NCBI GenBank assembly: GCA_023700785.1
Contig: JAMPYH010000021.1
Coordinates: 1 to 15,926 of the forward strand
Source of the DNA: Candidatus Zixiibacteriota bacterium
GTDB taxonomy: Bacteria > Zixibacteria > MSB-5A5 > GN15 > FEB-12
DNA length: 15,926 bases
Direction: 5' to 3'
The notes under the pieces: model-generated
Told to the model about the DNA's origin: nothing
The model's database searches: none
Seen by the model: only the letters and a program-made list of their open reading frames with translations
In this document: positions 7,557 to 14,561 of the stretch, piece by piece
Layout of the letters: each line of letters begins with the position of its first letter
Numbering within the stretch: position 1 is the stretch's first letter
Program-made: the position numbers and the translations under genes

Positions 7557-8747
7557 ATGGAACGACTGATCTATCTGGATAACGGCGCCACTACCTTTCC
7601 GAAACCGGAGGAGGTATATCGCGCGATCGATTTCACCTACCGCAACTACGGAGTCAATCCCGGGCGGTCCGGCTACGACCTCTGTATCGCCGCCGGCGAA
7701 GTTGTGGAAAATACTCGTAAGTTGTTGACCCGCTTCTTTAACGGCACAGACCCCAACCGATTGACGTTTGCGTACAACGCGACCGACGCGCTCAATCTCG
7801 CTATCTGGGGTACTCTTCAGCCGGGTGACCACGCGATAACCACAGCGCTCGAACATAATTCGGTGTTGCGCCCGCTCTATCATCTCTGGCGGGATCATGG
7901 CGTCGAGGTTGACCACCTTCCGTTTGACGCAAAAGGCTTCGTTTCGCCCGACGAGTTCAAACGGCACTTCAAAAAGAACACTAAATTAGTGACGGTTAAC
8001 CACGGCTCGAACGTGATCGGCACAGTTCAGGATATCGCCGCGATCGGCAAACTCTGCCGTGAACGGGATGTGACAATCTTGGTTGATGTTTCCCAGACCG
8101 CGGGGAAGATCCCGATCGACATGCAGGCGATGAATCTTGATATCGTCGCGTTCACCGGACATAAATCCTTGATGGGTCCAATGGGGATCGGCGGGCTGTA
8201 TGTGGGCGAAGGGGCCGAAGTGCGTCACACACGCGCCGGCGGCACAGGTGTACGCTCGGCATTGCGGCCGCATTTGGACGAATACCCGTATCGCCTTGAG
8301 TACGGTACCCCCAATCTGCTCGGTATCGCCGGATTGCAGGCGGGTGTAAAGTGGCTCGAAGAACAGGGATTGGCAAACATCGAACGAACCGAAGCAAAGA
8401 TGCTAAAACGGCTTCGGGACGGGATTCGTGAGATCGAGGGGGTCATCCTCTATTGCCAGGATGATCTGACCGATCATATTGGTGTGCTCTCGTTCAATAT
8501 TGAAGGAACCGAGGCAGCCGAAGTTGGGACTATGCTGGATGTCGATTATAGCATCGCGTGTAGAACCGGACTTCACTGCGCGCCGATGGTGCACGAACAG
8601 CTTGGGACGGACAAAATACACGGCTCGGTCCGATTGGGGATCGGGCCTTTTACGTCTGAGTCGGATATCGATGCCGCGATCGCCGCGGTATCCGAGATCG
8701 CTCAGGTACGTCGGCCGGTCACCGCGGATGGCCGCCGTCACTCGTAA
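7557..8747 (+). CDS. Cysteine desulfurase-family protein (class V PLP aminotransferase fold)
   Basis: A 396-residue PLP enzyme, expected to take sulfur (or selenium) from cysteine or selenocysteine as an enzyme-bound persulfide for Fe-S, thio-cofactor or selenium pathways. Features include the N-terminal YLDNGATTFPKP (6-17), ALEHNS (97-102, His that stacks on PLP), NHGSNVIG (148-155), VDVSQ (176-180), the PLP lysine in FTGHKS (K203), and RTGLHCAP (336-343) with the expected catalytic C341. It resembles the stand-alone EF2568-type subgroup of desulfurases more than housekeeping IscS or SufS; that assignment is from memory of the family. ATG 7557 has GAGG at 7545-7548. The gene is monocistronic behind its own promoter, and its last 29 bases overlap the 3' end of the opposing DsrK-like gene. 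No IscU or SufU scaffold gene is adjacent, so the acceptor is unknown. Confidence 0.9.
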   Translation: MERLIYLDNGATTFPKPEEVYRAIDFTYRNYGVNPGRSGYDLCIAAGEVVENTRKLLTRFFNGTDPNRLTFAYNATDALNLAIWGTLQPGDHAITTALEHNSVLRPLYHLWRDHGVEVDHLPFDAKGFVSPDEFKRHFKKNTKLVTVNHGSNVIGTVQDIAAIGKLCRERDVTILVDVSQTAGKIPIDMQAMNLDIVAFTGHKSLMGPMGIGGLYVGEGAEVRHTRAGGTGVRSALRPHLDEYPYRLEYGTPNLLGIAGLQAGVKWLEEQGLANIERTEAKMLKRLRDGIREIEGVILYCQDDLTDHIGVLSFNIEGTEAAEVGTMLDVDYSIACRTGLHCAPMVHEQLGTDKIHGSVRLGIGPFTSESDIDAAIAAVSEIAQVRRPVTADGRRHS

Positions 8748-10089
8748 CGGCGGAACGAGGAGCGAGCACTAACGCGTCGGCAACCATCTCGGTGACGGTT
8801 TTGATCTCGACGCCGAGCTTGTACTGTCGGTTGAGCTCCGACAATTGATCGATACAATTGTGACAAGGCGCGACCACGACCTTCGCTTCAGTCGCCGCGA
8901 TCTGGTCCGCTTTGATCCTCCCCGCGAGGATCCGTCGATCCGCGTATCGGGTCATCGATAGTTGCCCTCCTCCCCCGCCACAACAGAAGTTCTTCTCAAG
9001 GTTCGGAGTCATTTCCACAAACTCCGATACCGCCCGGCTGAGAATAGATCTCTGCGGTTCTATGACACCACCCAGTCTCACCAGATTGCAGGGATCATGC
9101 AGGGTTACTCGTGTGGCGTGCCGCTTGGGATCAAGAACGATCCTCCCCTCCTGGATAGATCGCTGGATGATCTCAAGGATAGAGATCTCAGCTCGCTCGT
9201 GCGGTTTACCGCGCCACTCCGGACCTTCCCATCGGTTGGCATTGTAGCCATGCCCGCATTCACCGAGAATGATAGCTTTCGCGTTTAGACGCGCGGCAGT
9301 CTCCTGAAGTCGCCCGGAGATCATGCCGGAGATCTCGTTATCTCCGGAAAAGAGTCCATAGTTGGTGACATCGTAATGATCCGACGCGAACGTCCAACTG
9401 ATACCGGCGGCATAGAACAACTTTCCCGCGGCCAAAAGCGACAGAGGATAGAACTTCGCCTCGCGCGGGTTGATGGCATAGAGGTAGTCGCAATCTGGTT
9501 TATCTATCGGGAGCAGCGCGTCGGGGTCTCCGGTCTCATTCCGCAGCTCATCGGTCAGCCATTCGATGGTCTCCAGCCATTCGTCTCGGGATATTCCCAT
9601 GTTGTTGCCGGTCTCGACCGCACGGTCAACCGTGGACTGCAGCGCGGAGGGGACCAGACCTGCCGCCGCCAGAGCGGTTCTTCCGGCGCGGATGATCTGA
9701 TGCAACCCGATCCCGACAGTGCAATTGACAGTGCAGCGCGCGCAGAGCGAGCATCGCCCATAGAGCGAATCGATCCATTCCGCGGCGCGAGCGGCATCCA
9801 TCGGCCGGGCGTGATTGAGCGACGGGAACAGCCTGCCGGACAACGTGTGGTTGCGGCGATAGAGGCCGGCGACCATCTCCGCCTTGTGCGCGGGGATGTT
9901 CTCCGGCCGCGGGTCGGTGAGATAGTAATGACAACTGTCGGCACATAGTCCGCAATGGACGCACGTCAGCATCTGCGCGGCCAGGTCGCGATCGATTGCG
10001 GCGTCAAACGCCGCGACTATCTTATCGAGTTGCGTTTGTGTGATTGGCCATTCAAGCGAAAAGGCTGCCGGTACTGCTTCATTTACCAT
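8719..10089 (-). CDS. DsrK/HdrD-like iron-sulfur protein (4Fe-4S ferredoxin plus CCG domain)
   Basis: A 456-residue predicted cytoplasmic, membrane-associated electron-transfer subunit related to DsrK, TmcB and HdrD. Two [4Fe-4S] motifs lie at C43-C46-C49-C53 and C113-C116-C119-C123; in both, the usual Pro after the last Cys is replaced. One complete C-terminal CCG signature (C278, C334, C369-C370 in FCCGGGGG, and C409-x2-C412) is the type that holds a catalytic noncubane cluster in HdrB/HdrD and DsrK. No second full CCG motif is visible in the middle region. In sulfate reducers DsrK is thought to act on the DsrC trisulfide or disulfide, and dsrC is the first gene of this operon. ATG 10089 follows the preceding stop by 3 bases, with AAAGG about 9 bases upstream. 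It could equally be called TmcB-like. The Fe-S role is certain, the exact partner is inferred. Confidence 0.88.
   Translation of the reverse strand: MVNEAVPAAFSLEWPITQTQLDKIVAAFDAAIDRDLAAQMLTCVHCGLCADSCHYYLTDPRPENIPAHKAEMVAGLYRRNHTLSGRLFPSLNHARPMDAARAAEWIDSLYGRCSLCARCTVNCTVGIGLHQIIRAGRTALAAAGLVPSALQSTVDRAVETGNNMGISRDEWLETIEWLTDELRNETGDPDALLPIDKPDCDYLYAINPREAKFYPLSLLAAGKLFYAAGISWTFASDHYDVTNYGLFSGDNEISGMISGRLQETAARLNAKAIILGECGHGYNANRWEGPEWRGKPHERAEISILEIIQRSIQEGRIVLDPKRHATRVTLHDPCNLVRLGGVIEPQRSILSRAVSEFVEMTPNLEKNFCCGGGGGQLSMTRYADRRILAGRIKADQIAATEAKVVVAPCHNCIDQLSELNRQYKLGVEIKTVTEMVADALVLAPRSAVTSDGGHPR
8732..8753. terminator. GC-rich stem-loop in the convergent overlap
   Basis: CCGCCGT (8732-8738) pairs exactly with ACGGCGG (8747-8753) around an 8-base loop. 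The left arm lies in both coding regions, and the loop and right arm contain the TAA stop of the desulfurase gene. No T-run follows on either strand, so it may be only a transcription-slowing or RNA-protecting hairpin. Confidence 0.3.
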
Positions 10090-10092
10090 ACT

Positions 10093-10731
10093 CTATGCCT
10101 TTATCTTCGCTGAAGCCGCGGGATAGACGCCGCGTCTGCCGAAATAGCGCCCAAAGATCAGTCGCGTCACGAAAAAGAGCGCGCAGTGACGGATCTTCCC
10201 GATCGGGATGTAGATCAGCAAGAGAATGGAGACGAGATAGAATAACGGCAACCAGGACACATTAATCAGATAAGCGATCCCCGATGCCACATACAGATTC
10301 ACCAGAAGATTGGCGACAAGATCATCAGGGACGCTGATAGCGGAGAGCGATGGCGTGATCATTCTCTTTATCAGCAGTCCGAGACCCGCGATCAGCCCGA
10401 GTGACATCAACACTACCAGTAAGCGCGAACCCGTTGGTTCGACCTGGAGGAATGACAAGACCAGAATGAGAAATGCCGCGAAAATCCCGCAATGATAGAT
10501 GACGCCGGCCACATAGGTGGCCGGATGAGCGCGGGCGGATTCTTTCGCCCAAGGCATCATGCCGGCGCCTAACGCGTAGCGGATGCCATCAATTTCGGTG
10601 CCGTTGGCCTCGGCAAAAAGCTCACGCTTGCCGAATGACCTGACTTTGCGCAGCATGTGCGCCAAGCCAACCACCGCGAATGCGAGCGCTAGCGCCAGGA
10701 AGATCCGGAGTATTGGCAGGAGCGAATCCAT
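10093..10731 (-). CDS. DsrM/NarI-like integral membrane cytochrome b subunit
   Basis: A 212-residue protein with about five hydrophobic helices (roughly 5-27, 70-95, 103-123, 136-157 and 160-178). It ends in a basic cytoplasmic-type tail containing KIRHCALFF and FGRYFGRRG. Histidines at H25, H80 (IYHCG) and H182 are candidate heme b ligands; which ones are used cannot be decided here. Proteins of the DsrM, TmcC and NarI gamma group exchange electrons with menaquinol and pass them to the iron-sulfur subunit encoded next. Spacing is tight: 3 bases after the dsrC stop and 3 bases before the DsrK-like start, so the three genes are almost certainly one operon and the products one complex. ATG 10731 has only a weak GGATGGA-type upstream site, consistent with translational coupling. 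No DsrJOP genes accompany it. Confidence 0.82.
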   Translation of the reverse strand: MDSLLPILRIFLALALAFAVVGLAHMLRKVRSFGKRELFAEANGTEIDGIRYALGAGMMPWAKESARAHPATYVAGVIYHCGIFAAFLILVLSFLQVEPTGSRLLVVLMSLGLIAGLGLLIKRMITPSLSAISVPDDLVANLLVNLYVASGIAYLINVSWLPLFYLVSILLLIYIPIGKIRHCALFFVTRLIFGRYFGRRGVYPAASAKIKA

Positions 10732-10734
10732 GGA

Positions 10735-11055
10735 TCAGACGCATCCATCCGGTTTGGGAAGTCCCGCCAGTTTGCAGGCGCCTTTGGCCGGACCGGAAGG
10801 AAAGAGCTCGTAGATGCGGCGAAGCGGCAGGCCGGTCGATTTGCAGACCGCGCGAACCATTGGCGCCATGTTGTGCTCAAGAAAGTGACCGCGAATGAAG
10901 TCGATCACCGACCAATGCTCGGCGGTGAGCGCCTCAAGTCCTTCCTCGGCCTTGGCCAGGGCCAAAGCCACTTCGTGATCCCATATCCGCGGGTCGAGCA
11001 GAAACCCTTCTTCGTTGAGCGCCAACTGTTTACCGGCAACATCCAGATGCGTCAT
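10735..11055 (-). CDS. dsrC: DsrC-type sulfur carrier protein (DsrC/TusE family)
   Basis: A 106-residue small cytoplasmic protein of the DsrC/TusE/RspA family. The C-terminal arm has both conserved cysteines: C94 in GPAKGAC and the penultimate C105 in LPKPDGCV, 11 residues apart, which is the arrangement that distinguishes true DsrC from TusE-only proteins (which keep only the last Cys). Such proteins carry sulfur as a persulfide or trisulfide and are substrates of DsrK-like reductases. The core EGFL, W25 and LYELFPSGPAKG-like segment matches the family. The start is ATG 11055 with GGAGG (11067-11063) 7 bases upstream. It is the first gene of an operon with DsrM-like and DsrK-like genes. No dsrA, dsrB or TusBCD is visible in the window, so it may serve dissimilatory sulfur metabolism encoded elsewhere or a DsrAB-independent thiol relay. 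Confidence 0.93.
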   Translation of the reverse strand: MTHLDVAGKQLALNEEGFLLDPRIWDHEVALALAKAEEGLEALTAEHWSVIDFIRGHFLEHNMAPMVRAVCKSTGLPLRRIYELFPSGPAKGACKLAGLPKPDGCV

Positions 11056-11080
11056 CGTTTTGCCTCCATATCCTCGGCTG

Positions 11081-11110
11081 AATATACCACAATTTCCGTC
11101 TTATGACCAA
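11081..11110 (-). promoter_or_regulatory. Promoter of the dsrC operon with extended -10
   Basis: On the minus strand, TTGGTC (11110-11105) and TATATT (11086-11081) are separated by 18 bases. The bases directly before the -10 are TGG, an extended -10 signature. The predicted start near 11074 leaves a short leader that contains the strong GGAGG site. AATTGTG occurs once in the spacer and once just upstream of the -35. Confidence 0.6.
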
Positions 11111-11119
11111 CACAATTGT
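11088..11119 (-). repeat. Directly repeated AATTGTG elements at the dsrC promoter
   Basis: On the minus strand, AATTGTG is found at 11117-11111 and again at 11094-11088, 23 bases apart (about two helical turns). Both have GGA just upstream (GGACAATTGTG and GGAAATTGTG). The upstream copy is part of the 8-base palindrome ACAATTGT (11112-11119). This arrangement could bind a regulator, but the motif is short and no regulator is identified. Confidence 0.3.
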
Positions 11120-11199
11120 CCATTATCATTAATAGGAGCGAATGGCGGCATTGGATAGTAGATTAGCAGCGTGACCACAAACTCACGAGAGAGGTAAAC

Positions 11200-11664
11200 A
11201 TGACTCCTGACCAATTCTGGCATGACTATCTGGCTACATTACCGGCGGATCATCCGGCGCATACACTTCCCGTTCCAGAAGCCTCGGGGTTTGGAGATTC
11301 TCCCGGCTTGGCCGACGAACTGGGCGAACTTATCCATCTGGGGACTAAAACCGCTACCTGCGCGTCGCTTTGGGAGCATGAACATGATGGCAGCGCTCTG
11401 CCCACAGTCGGCTTGTATGAGATCGTCCTCGACGGGCGCGATCAGCCGCTGGCGATAACAGTGCTGACGGAGGTCACCATACGCCCGTACGATGAAGTTG
11501 ACGCGGCCTTCGCGTATGATGAAGGAGAAGGTGATCGTTCACTGGAAAATTGGCGCGAAGGGCACTGGCGGTTTTTCAGTCGAATTCACGCGGCTATTGG
11601 ACTTGAGGTCAGCCGCACGATGCCGCTGGTCTGCCAGCGCTTCAAAGTAGTTTATCGGCGATAA
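11200..11664 (+). CDS. ASCH-domain protein
   Basis: A 154-residue predicted soluble protein of the ASCH superfamily (PUA-like beta-barrel fold associated with RNA binding; some members cleave RNA or hydrolyse N4-acetylcytidine). Family features are the GTKTATCASLW segment (48-58; the G-x-K-x-x-T core), a central LYEIVLDG strand (72-79), and the C-terminal stretch EGEGDRSLENWREGHWRFF (108-126). No signal peptide or membrane segment is present. Start ATG 11200 has GAGG at 11191-11194, 5 bases upstream. It diverges from dsrC across a 144-base gap; its own promoter could not be assigned with confidence. Which chemistry this member performs cannot be told from sequence alone. Confidence 0.85.
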   Translation: MTPDQFWHDYLATLPADHPAHTLPVPEASGFGDSPGLADELGELIHLGTKTATCASLWEHEHDGSALPTVGLYEIVLDGRDQPLAITVLTEVTIRPYDEVDAAFAYDEGEGDRSLENWREGHWRFFSRIHAAIGLEVSRTMPLVCQRFKVVYRR

Positions 11665-11665
11665 G

Positions 11666-11704
11666 GCTGGGGTCGCGGACGTATTCCGGATATGCGGACC
11701 CAGC
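11666..11704 (+). repeat. Inverted repeat downstream of the ASCH gene
   Basis: GCTGGGGTC (11666-11674) pairs with GACCCAGC (11697-11704) with one bulged G, enclosing 22 bases that include the palindrome TCCGGA and a direct repeat of GCGGAC. It starts 2 bases after the ASCH stop. There is no T-run, so it may be a factor-dependent terminator, an mRNA 3' end stabiliser or leader structure for the next gene. Confidence 0.35.
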
Positions 11705-11774
11705 ATGGTGGTTCACCTTGACGACGATGTGCTGATTGCCGATATTGCCGCTTCACCTCAACCGGGAAGAGGCA

Positions 11775-13064
11775 GTGAACAACATACGAACGACCTTGAT
11801 CTTGTTTCTGCTTGTCGCCGCGAGCGCGATCGCGGCTGACTCTACCTCCGTGATCACAGTCAGCGCGACGCTTCGCGCGCGCATCGAAACCACCGACAAC
11901 GCGACCCATCTGGACTCGGACGATGAAAAGGGGTGGAGCTACTACCGCAATCGATTCGGTCTGATGGCCCAGGTGTATCCTGCCTCACATCTGGAATTGG
12001 GCCTGCGGCTGACCAACGAGTTTCGGTATTACTTCTTTCCAACCGGCAAAGAATTCAACTTTGATGAGATCGTGATCGACCAGCTTTACCTGAAGGTTGA
12101 TAGTATCGCGCATCGTCCGCTAACGGCGATCCTGGGTCGACAGAACATCACTCTGGGCGAAGGATTCGTTGTTGCCGACGGCACACCGTTGGATGGCTCT
12201 CGCACCGCGTATTTTAACGGAGCCAATTTTCAGTATCGCTTCTCCGACCGGTCAGACCTTCGCCTGATCTATGCTTACCAGCAACACCAGGATGATCTGC
12301 TGCCGATCATCGATGATCGGGAGAAGGCGATGTCGGAGCAGGATGAACAGGCGGGTATCGCCTACTTTACTTCGTCGTTTGGCGAGGTCGCGTATCAGCT
12401 TTATGTCATCCAGAAACATAACGCCGGCACCTCATCGGTTCCCCAGGCGGATATCTCCTGCCCGGGCGGGCGCGTTCAATTTTCCATAGCTCCAAAGCTC
12501 ACCCTTACCGCCGAAGGCGCCCTCCAGTTTGGTACCTGGGGTGAGAACAACCACAGCGCGCAAGGCGGCTACGCGTATCTTGAGTACAAGACTGGTTTGC
12601 CGAATTATTATCCCGGCAGTTTCACCATCGGCGGGCTTTTTCTCAGCGGGGACAGCTATACGACAACCGACCATGAGGGGTGGGAGCCGATGTTTGGTCG
12701 GTGGCCGAAATGGTCGGAGTCGTATGTGTTTGCTCTTTCCCGCGAGATCGCTCCTTCGTACTGGACCAATCTCAGTTCCATCTTTGGCAAAACATCAGTC
12801 CAGATGGCGACAGACCTCACCGCCGGTCTCGAGTATCATCTCCTCTACGCGCCCAAAGGGAATGACCCGATGACATGGTACTCCGAATTTCCCGGCGGCG
12901 CGGGAAACAGACGAGGTAACCTTGCTGTCGCGCGCGTTAACTATAAGGCGAGCGCACGTCTGTCAGGGCACGCGATCTTTGAGTATCTGGTGCCGAATGA
13001 TTTCTATTTTCCGGGTGCCGACAACTCCGCCTGGATGCGGATGGAAATGCTGCTGAAACTCTGA
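11775..13064 (+). CDS. Outer-membrane beta-barrel protein, alginate-export-like
   Basis: A 429-residue exported protein. The chosen GTG start gives a clear Sec signal peptide: a basic N-terminus (NNIR), a hydrophobic core (about 6-19) and an AIAA-DS cleavage region near residue 21. Upstream GGAAG lies 5 bases from the GTG; the open frame back to 11736 begins at a TTG without a ribosome site and would bury the signal. The mature part alternates short polar and aromatic strands typical of a monomeric barrel. It contains ILGRQNITLGEGFVVADGTP followed by DGSRTAYFNGA, which fits the alginate-export (AlgE-like) family and other substrate-specific porins. It probably forms a pore for a polar or anionic solute in the outer membrane. 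A symporter gene begins 15 bases later, suggesting a joint uptake role; actual alginate transport is not supported by any neighbouring alginate gene. Confidence 0.8.
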   Translation: MNNIRTTLILFLLVAASAIAADSTSVITVSATLRARIETTDNATHLDSDDEKGWSYYRNRFGLMAQVYPASHLELGLRLTNEFRYYFFPTGKEFNFDEIVIDQLYLKVDSIAHRPLTAILGRQNITLGEGFVVADGTPLDGSRTAYFNGANFQYRFSDRSDLRLIYAYQQHQDDLLPIIDDREKAMSEQDEQAGIAYFTSSFGEVAYQLYVIQKHNAGTSSVPQADISCPGGRVQFSIAPKLTLTAEGALQFGTWGENNHSAQGGYAYLEYKTGLPNYYPGSFTIGGLFLSGDSYTTTDHEGWEPMFGRWPKWSESYVFALSREIAPSYWTNLSSIFGKTSVQMATDLTAGLEYHLLYAPKGNDPMTWYSEFPGGAGNRRGNLAVARVNYKASARLSGHAIFEYLVPNDFYFPGADNSAWMRMEMLLKL

Positions 13065-13079
13065 TATCGGAGTACTGAT

Positions 13080-14525
13080 ATGCTTGCCAAAGTTATCATT
13101 GTCTCGGCGTTCGCCTTGATGATCATTATCATCGGGATACTCGGCATGCGCCGCACCCGGTCTTTCTCTGATTACTTTCTTGGCGGCGGGACGGTCGGGC
13201 CGTACATGACCGCGTTCACATACGGAGCCGCCTACTTCTCAGCGGTGCTGTTTATCGGTTTTGCCGGGAAAGTCGGTTGGGATTTCGGGCTGGCGGGCCT
13301 TTGGGTTGGCATCGGCAATGCCTTTGTCGGCGTGCTCGGTGTCTGGTGGTTGATGGGCTGGCGGATCAAACAGATGTCGGTCTCCTACAACGCGCAGACG
13401 ATGCCGGAGTATTTCGAGAAGCGCTACGACAGCCGCGGGTTCCGTTTATATAGCTCGATCGCGATCTTTGTCTTTTTCATCCCCTATTCGGCGGCGGTAT
13501 TTATCGGTCTCACCTATCTCTTTCAGGTGAACTTTGGGATCGACTATACCCTCGCTTTGGCGTTCATGGGGATATTCACCGCGCTCTATCTGGTGATGGG
13601 TGGGTACAAATCGATGACGATGATCGATGTCTGTTTTGGGATCATCATGGCAGTCGGCGCGGCGGTGCTTCTGGCGACGACGCTGTCGAAAACGGGTGGT
13701 TGGTCCGGCCTCAATGCGGGCCTTGACGCGATTGACCCGAAGCTGACCGAAATGGCGGGACCGCTCGGATTCTGGCCGCTATTCTCGCTCGTCTTTCTCA
13801 CTTCGATCGCGCCGTTCGCAATGCCGCAACTGGTACAGAAGTTTTACGCCATCAAGGATCGACGATCGATCAGGATCGGGATGGTCGCCTCGACCCTGTT
13901 TTCTCTACTGATAGGTGCGGTCGCCTATTTTGCCGGGGCCACCTGCCGGGTTCTAATGTCTCCAGAAACGTCGCCTGCCGCGTTTAAGGACGGAAAGCCG
14001 ATCTTCGACGCCTTGATGCCGGCACTGCTGGCGAATGTTGTGCCGGCGTCGCTCGCCATACTGATGCTATTGCTGATTCTTTCGGCGTCGATGTCCACCC
14101 TCGCCGCGCTGGTACTGATATCGTCATCTTCGGTGGCCAAAGATGTCTATGCCGGTTTTATCAACCCGCGAGTCACTGACAAAAAGCTTACCCTGTTGAT
14201 GCGCGTATGCAGCGCGGTCTTTGTGTTGTTGTCGGTGACCCTCGCCTATTTCAAACCGGCATCGATCGTCGCGATCCTTGGCATCTCGTGGGGCGCGATC
14301 GGGTCGGCCTTTCTGGGGCCGTTTGTCTGGGGATTGTTATTCAAGCGGAATAATCTGGTCGGCGCGGCCGGATCATCGCTGCTCGGTCTTGGATCCTGTA
14401 TCGTCTTCTACGCGACCGGTACCCCATCGCCTCAGGCCGGGACAATTGGGATGCTGGTGTCGTTGCTATCCGCGCCGGTGCTGAGCCTGATCATGCCCAT
14501 ACGTCGCGGTATCACCCAAGCCTGA
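13080..14525 (+). CDS. Sodium:solute symporter (SSS family)
   Basis: A 481-residue polytopic inner-membrane transporter with about 13 hydrophobic helices and the LeuT-type SSS architecture. Recognisable segments are SDYFLGGGTVGPYMTAF (30-46), the TM2-like AAYFSAVLFIGFAG (50-63), the MGGYKSM turn (173-179) and SASMSTLAALVLISSS (335-350). S339 and T340 in the last match the Na+-site Ser/Thr pair known from PutP. It should import a solute with Na+; SSS substrates range from proline, pantothenate and sugars to monocarboxylates, and this one cannot be assigned. Start ATG 13080 has GGAG at 13069-13072 with 7-base spacing. The gene follows the outer-membrane barrel gene by 15 bases and is very likely cotranscribed with it. 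Confidence 0.92.
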   Translation: MLAKVIIVSAFALMIIIIGILGMRRTRSFSDYFLGGGTVGPYMTAFTYGAAYFSAVLFIGFAGKVGWDFGLAGLWVGIGNAFVGVLGVWWLMGWRIKQMSVSYNAQTMPEYFEKRYDSRGFRLYSSIAIFVFFIPYSAAVFIGLTYLFQVNFGIDYTLALAFMGIFTALYLVMGGYKSMTMIDVCFGIIMAVGAAVLLATTLSKTGGWSGLNAGLDAIDPKLTEMAGPLGFWPLFSLVFLTSIAPFAMPQLVQKFYAIKDRRSIRIGMVASTLFSLLIGAVAYFAGATCRVLMSPETSPAAFKDGKPIFDALMPALLANVVPASLAILMLLLILSASMSTLAALVLISSSSVAKDVYAGFINPRVTDKKLTLLMRVCSAVFVLLSVTLAYFKPASIVAILGISWGAIGSAFLGPFVWGLLFKRNNLVGAAGSSLLGLGSCIVFYATGTPSPQAGTIGMLVSLLSAPVLSLIMPIRRGITQA

Positions 14526-14561
14526 CTACGAAGCCACTCGAGCCTCGATCCAGGAGCTAAC

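Noticed and set aside
9376..9948. 190-residue open frame on the plus strand inside the DsrK-like gene
   Set aside because: It is antisense to the iron-sulfur cysteine motifs of the real gene and has no recognisable protein features.
11736..11774. TTG start for the outer-membrane protein at 11736
   Set aside because: There is no ribosome site, and it would place 13 extra residues before a clear signal peptide that begins at GTG 11775.
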